Source of the DNA: Tetracentron sinense
Lineage: Eukaryota > Streptophyta > Magnoliopsida > Trochodendrales > Trochodendraceae
DNA: 64,000 bases
Reading direction: 5' to 3'
NCBI GenBank assembly: GCA_015143295.1
Contig: CM026565.1
Span: 33,302,052 to 33,366,051 of the forward strand
The translations under genes were made by a program, and so were the position numbers. This document shows positions 61,060-64,000 of this stretch, piece by piece. How positions within the stretch are numbered: position 1 is the stretch's first letter; each line of letters begins with the position of its first letter. A model generated the notes under the pieces. The model had not been told where the DNA came from, searched no databases, and saw nothing but the letters and a program-made list of their open reading frames with translations.

Positions 61060-63279
61060 TTGTTGTGGGTAATATATATATATGCTCATTGGCATCCTTT
61101 TGTAAAGCATTGAGACAGTGCAACTTATTTGATAAAGCAAATACTACTATTGGGATGCTAAGATCACTTGTTAAGGAACTGGTAAACCTCCAGCGACTTT
61201 TTTCTCTTTCTTTGGCTGCTATTATTGGATGACCAAGCTGTTTTATAAGCATCCCCATGCTTATATTATAAACTAATGCCTCGACATGGTCAACATAGCA
61301 AGTGTTCTTTAAGTAAATGGAAAACTGATGTTCATGCCATTTTCTTCTGCGAGGTAATTGTTAATTTTATATGTGAGGGAAGGGTGATCATCTGGTTGGT
61401 ACCAGCAAATTTCCTGCGCAGTTCTACCCCCTATTTTGGGAAATGCACAGAAACACATGAGACAACCACAAAAGACCCCGGCATGGGGCACGCATGTTCT
61501 GGGGATTTGCACACGAAATTTTCTGCATGGTATCGACCAGATGATTAGCACTCAATTGTGAAAATAGCATAAAGGGAATATGAAATTCCCTGAAAATAGC
61601 CATAATTAAGAGTGGTAGATCAGTTGTCTTCACTCTACTCATTTCACTATTACAATCTGTAAACTCCTTCAAAGTTGACAACTGCTTGAACAGAACCCAT
61701 CCGATGTCACTGCAAGTCTTCAAAAGTGAGTGATCTCCCCTTTCAAAGAGTTTTTTTTTGTGTCTATCGTTTCATAAGCCCCATCATATTGCAAATGGAA
61801 GCAGTCACCATAAGGTATTAAATCCCTTGGCCAAGAAATACTTGTAGATCATTAGATCTATGAATTTGTGGCCAAAACCATAGATCAATGACCTTCATAA
61901 GGAGATTTGATCTTACATTTTTCAGTTTTTCGTCAAAATTAAATGTATTATTGAACTTCTATTTTATACACACACATGTCCTATATACTGACTGCCTTTA
62001 ATATGCCTTTACACCATTGTAGTGAAAGCATCTAGGTGATGCCTAGGCGATAGGGGGTTCCCTAGGTGAGGCGATGCCTAGGTGTTCAAAAATTACATTT
62101 TTCTGTGAAACTTATAGAAATTTAGTGAGTGCCCACCCAAATCATTAGGTCCTAGTTAGGCGAGGCGGTGGCCTAGGCGACATTTTGACTACACTACTAT
62201 TCACTTGTGTTAATGTCGTAATAATCTTAATTCTTGTTGTGTTTGACTAAAAGTATTTGTGTTATTAATGAATTATGCTTGTATTTATCTAAATTTATTT
62301 TCTATGTATAATATATATTTGTACATATACGTGCAGCATTCTACACTTCCATGAAGTAATGCACTGTGGTAACTCACATGGATAGTTAAAACCTAAAAGT
62401 TAAAATGATAGTTATCGAACTCTGTCTGTCATATTTTAAGCTTATCTACACTGAAATAAGTTTGGCTTTAAATTTTCATGAGTTTCCAAGGTTTCTTGAA
62501 TTTTTTTACAGTGGTTCAGTGCTCATCGCTACTTATTCACGATACATTTCCTAATTTTGACTTAACAGATATGCACATCGATACCAGTATTTTTGATTTC
62601 GAGATCTTATCTTATTTACCCTCAGGTAGTTGACTTGTTGGACATTGATTTCACCATTAAAAAGTGACGTCTTAATAGAATGGGTTGTAATGCAACTATC
62701 TAGTATTACATCTCTTTAGCACTTGCTAGAATTTTAACTGCACTGTGGTGATATGAAGTGATGATGTGTTAAACTGGTGGTGGCTATTGAATTTAACAAG
62801 CTTATTGTTCTCAATGAAGATGTGGCAGTTGTTATTGTGACCAAGAGCCATGCCTATTTTCTTGGTGATCAACATGTGCATTTGTCAATCAGGTTTGTCT
62901 TTTAGATGCATTCTCACTATGCTTATTGATGGTGTTGCTATTCCATTTTCAGAGTTTCACTAAGGCTATTTCCTTGAATGTGGCACTCCTATTGTTGTTT
63001 GAGCATTTTAGAGTTTAGACTGTAGGAACTACCAAGACATGTGGATCCCTGCCCAATGATTTTTGCCAAATTTGGATGGAGTTGCTTATATGAGTGAAAG
63101 TTTGCATTACAGAATCTTCATGAATTTTATATGGAAGCTATCCCTTTTTCAGTAAACATAGGTATGCACCATTGGATTGTAACTAAGACGCTCTGCCTGC
63201 AGCCCCTGCACCCGCGTCGTATATTTTTTTGTTCAGTACCATAAATGTCAGTCCTAAGCGATTTTGCTGTTATTTTTAG
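61060..63279. other. Intergenic stretch between kinesin-13 and the polymerase theta relic
   Basis: No supported gene. A MITE-like repeat lies at 62018-62193. An open stretch at about 62800-62890 ends in a donor-like CAGGTTTGT, but I recognise no protein in it. I looked for upstream TEBICHI exons (helicase or exonuclease-like parts) and found none. Confidence 0.4.
62018..62193. mobile_element. Small MITE-like repeat (CCTAGGCG type)
   Basis: It has TGTAGTGAAA and, reversed, TGTAGTCAAA ends and internal GCCTAGGCGA / GGCGAGGCGG words in both orientations, about 176 bp. The flanks are only weakly alike, so the boundaries are approximate. Confidence 0.45.
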
Positions 63280-64000
63280 GCATCAGCATCCTATTGTTCC
63301 AGTCATTAAAGAGCAAAGGACATTGGCTAAGCTCTTAAACTGTACATTGTGTTCAATTTGTTTCCTGGCTAGACTATCCACGAGATCACAGAAGTACACA
63401 TTTGATGGCCATTGGCTCCAGACCTCAACATCAACCGGACGACTTTCGATGGAAGAACCTAATCTTCAAGTTTAGTTTTTTCTTTCTTGCACGGCTTGAA
63501 TAATTGTCATCGGTGTTATGAATTATTTTGTCGATGTTTATAGTGTGTTGAGCATATGGTTCAGTTCAAAATGCATCACATCGACAAAAAAGAAAGTGCT
63601 TCTGATGATGTCAGTCATGAAATCAATGATCGTGTTTTCTTTATTCTTACACAGGTAATAATTCATTTGTTATTGTCATCTAGAGTTTTTTTCCCATAAC
63701 CTCTTGGAATTTGTAATGCAGGACACCTGATTGATGCTAACAGAAGATTATTTTTAGATAGAACTACGACTCATGCCCATTTCTCCAAAGACTCTTGACT
63801 AATTGAATTTCTTTGTAAATCAGAGGGTGATGTCTTTACCATGATAAATGCAAAATGAACCGGGAAGCTGGTATCTACTGTTAGCTCCCGAGAGAGAGAT
63901 CAGACCAAAAGGTTGATCTATGACACCCTCTATGGAAAGGGTGCTAATACGCTTGCAGAACAATTGGACTGCACTTCAAATGAAGCTGCAGAAAAAATTC
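63280..64000 (+). pseudogene. DNA polymerase theta (TEBICHI)-like polymerase domain relic, cut by window end
   Basis: Three exon-like blocks: 63280-63469 ([23 protein letters not shown], [11 protein letters not shown]), 63544-63654 (CVEHMVQFKMH) and 63722-64000 (IELRLM, GDVFTMINAK, then [16 protein letters not shown] and [16 protein letters not shown]). The order and motifs match the family A polymerase domain of plant TEBICHI, the helicase-polymerase used in theta-mediated end joining. The third block is broken: stops at 63728 and 63755, a lost base near 63776, further stops at 63796 and 63856. The stop at 63755 lies in the metal-binding motif A. The first two blocks are open with plausible splice sites. 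No helicase part is upstream. It could be an old partial duplicate or the damaged end of a gene fragment; a working gene here is very unlikely. Confidence 0.85.

Noticed and set aside
62800..62895. Possible exon ending in CAGGTTTGT upstream of the polymerase theta relic
   Set aside because: The translation (VLNEDVAVVIVTKSHAYF) does not resemble TEBICHI or any family I know, and the acceptor is unclear.

Overview
This is a window of an angiosperm nuclear genome. Protein-coding exons are short, plant-type GT-AG (once GC-AG) introns run up to about 6 kb, and most of the remaining DNA is transposable elements: LINEs, solo LTRs, a TRIM, a Helitron, hAT-like and Mutator-like elements, and SINEs. 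Intron size and TE load would suit a woody early-diverging eudicot or magnoliid, but that is an impression and the species cannot be named from sequence alone.

Layout. (1) 1-5,370: no intact gene; a LINE RNase H relic, a SINE with a 16-bp target duplication and MITE-like repeats. (2) 5,371-11,359, minus strand: a two-exon gene for a small, probably plastid-targeted protein with an acidic tail. Its 5.6-kb intron holds a Helitron inside an older TIR element, plus two hAT-type MITEs. (3) 11,600-18,300: intergenic TE block with a Mutator-like element and a solo Copia-type LTR into which a 5'-truncated LINE has inserted; target duplications are visible for each. (4) 19,522-38,950, minus strand: an 11-exon gene (one non-coding exon, ten coding exons) for a BAH + RRM protein that I recognise as the ANTI-SILENCING 1 (ASI1) family. 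Its introns hold three same-family LINE fragments, two hAT-like copies, a SINE, a TRIM and a Harbinger-type MITE. (5) 39,100-48,250: intergenic TE block with a long-TIR element carrying a solo LTR, a 172-bp tandem array split by another solo LTR, and short tandem repeats. (6) 48,446-60,766, plus strand: a 12-exon kinesin-13 gene (KIN13B type) with two large introns, one holding a 2.6-kb solo LTR and one holding a third hAT-like copy. (7) 63,280-64,000, plus strand: a decayed fragment of the DNA polymerase theta/TEBICHI polymerase domain, running off the window end.

The genes do not form a pathway. The most suggestive link is that ASI1, known in Arabidopsis for allowing full-length transcription through introns containing heterochromatic repeats, is here itself a gene with very repeat-rich introns, and its neighbours share that architecture. 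Four LTR insertions with 5-bp target duplications are all solo LTRs, so LTR-LTR recombination has been frequent. No CRISPR array, rRNA or convincing tRNA gene was seen.
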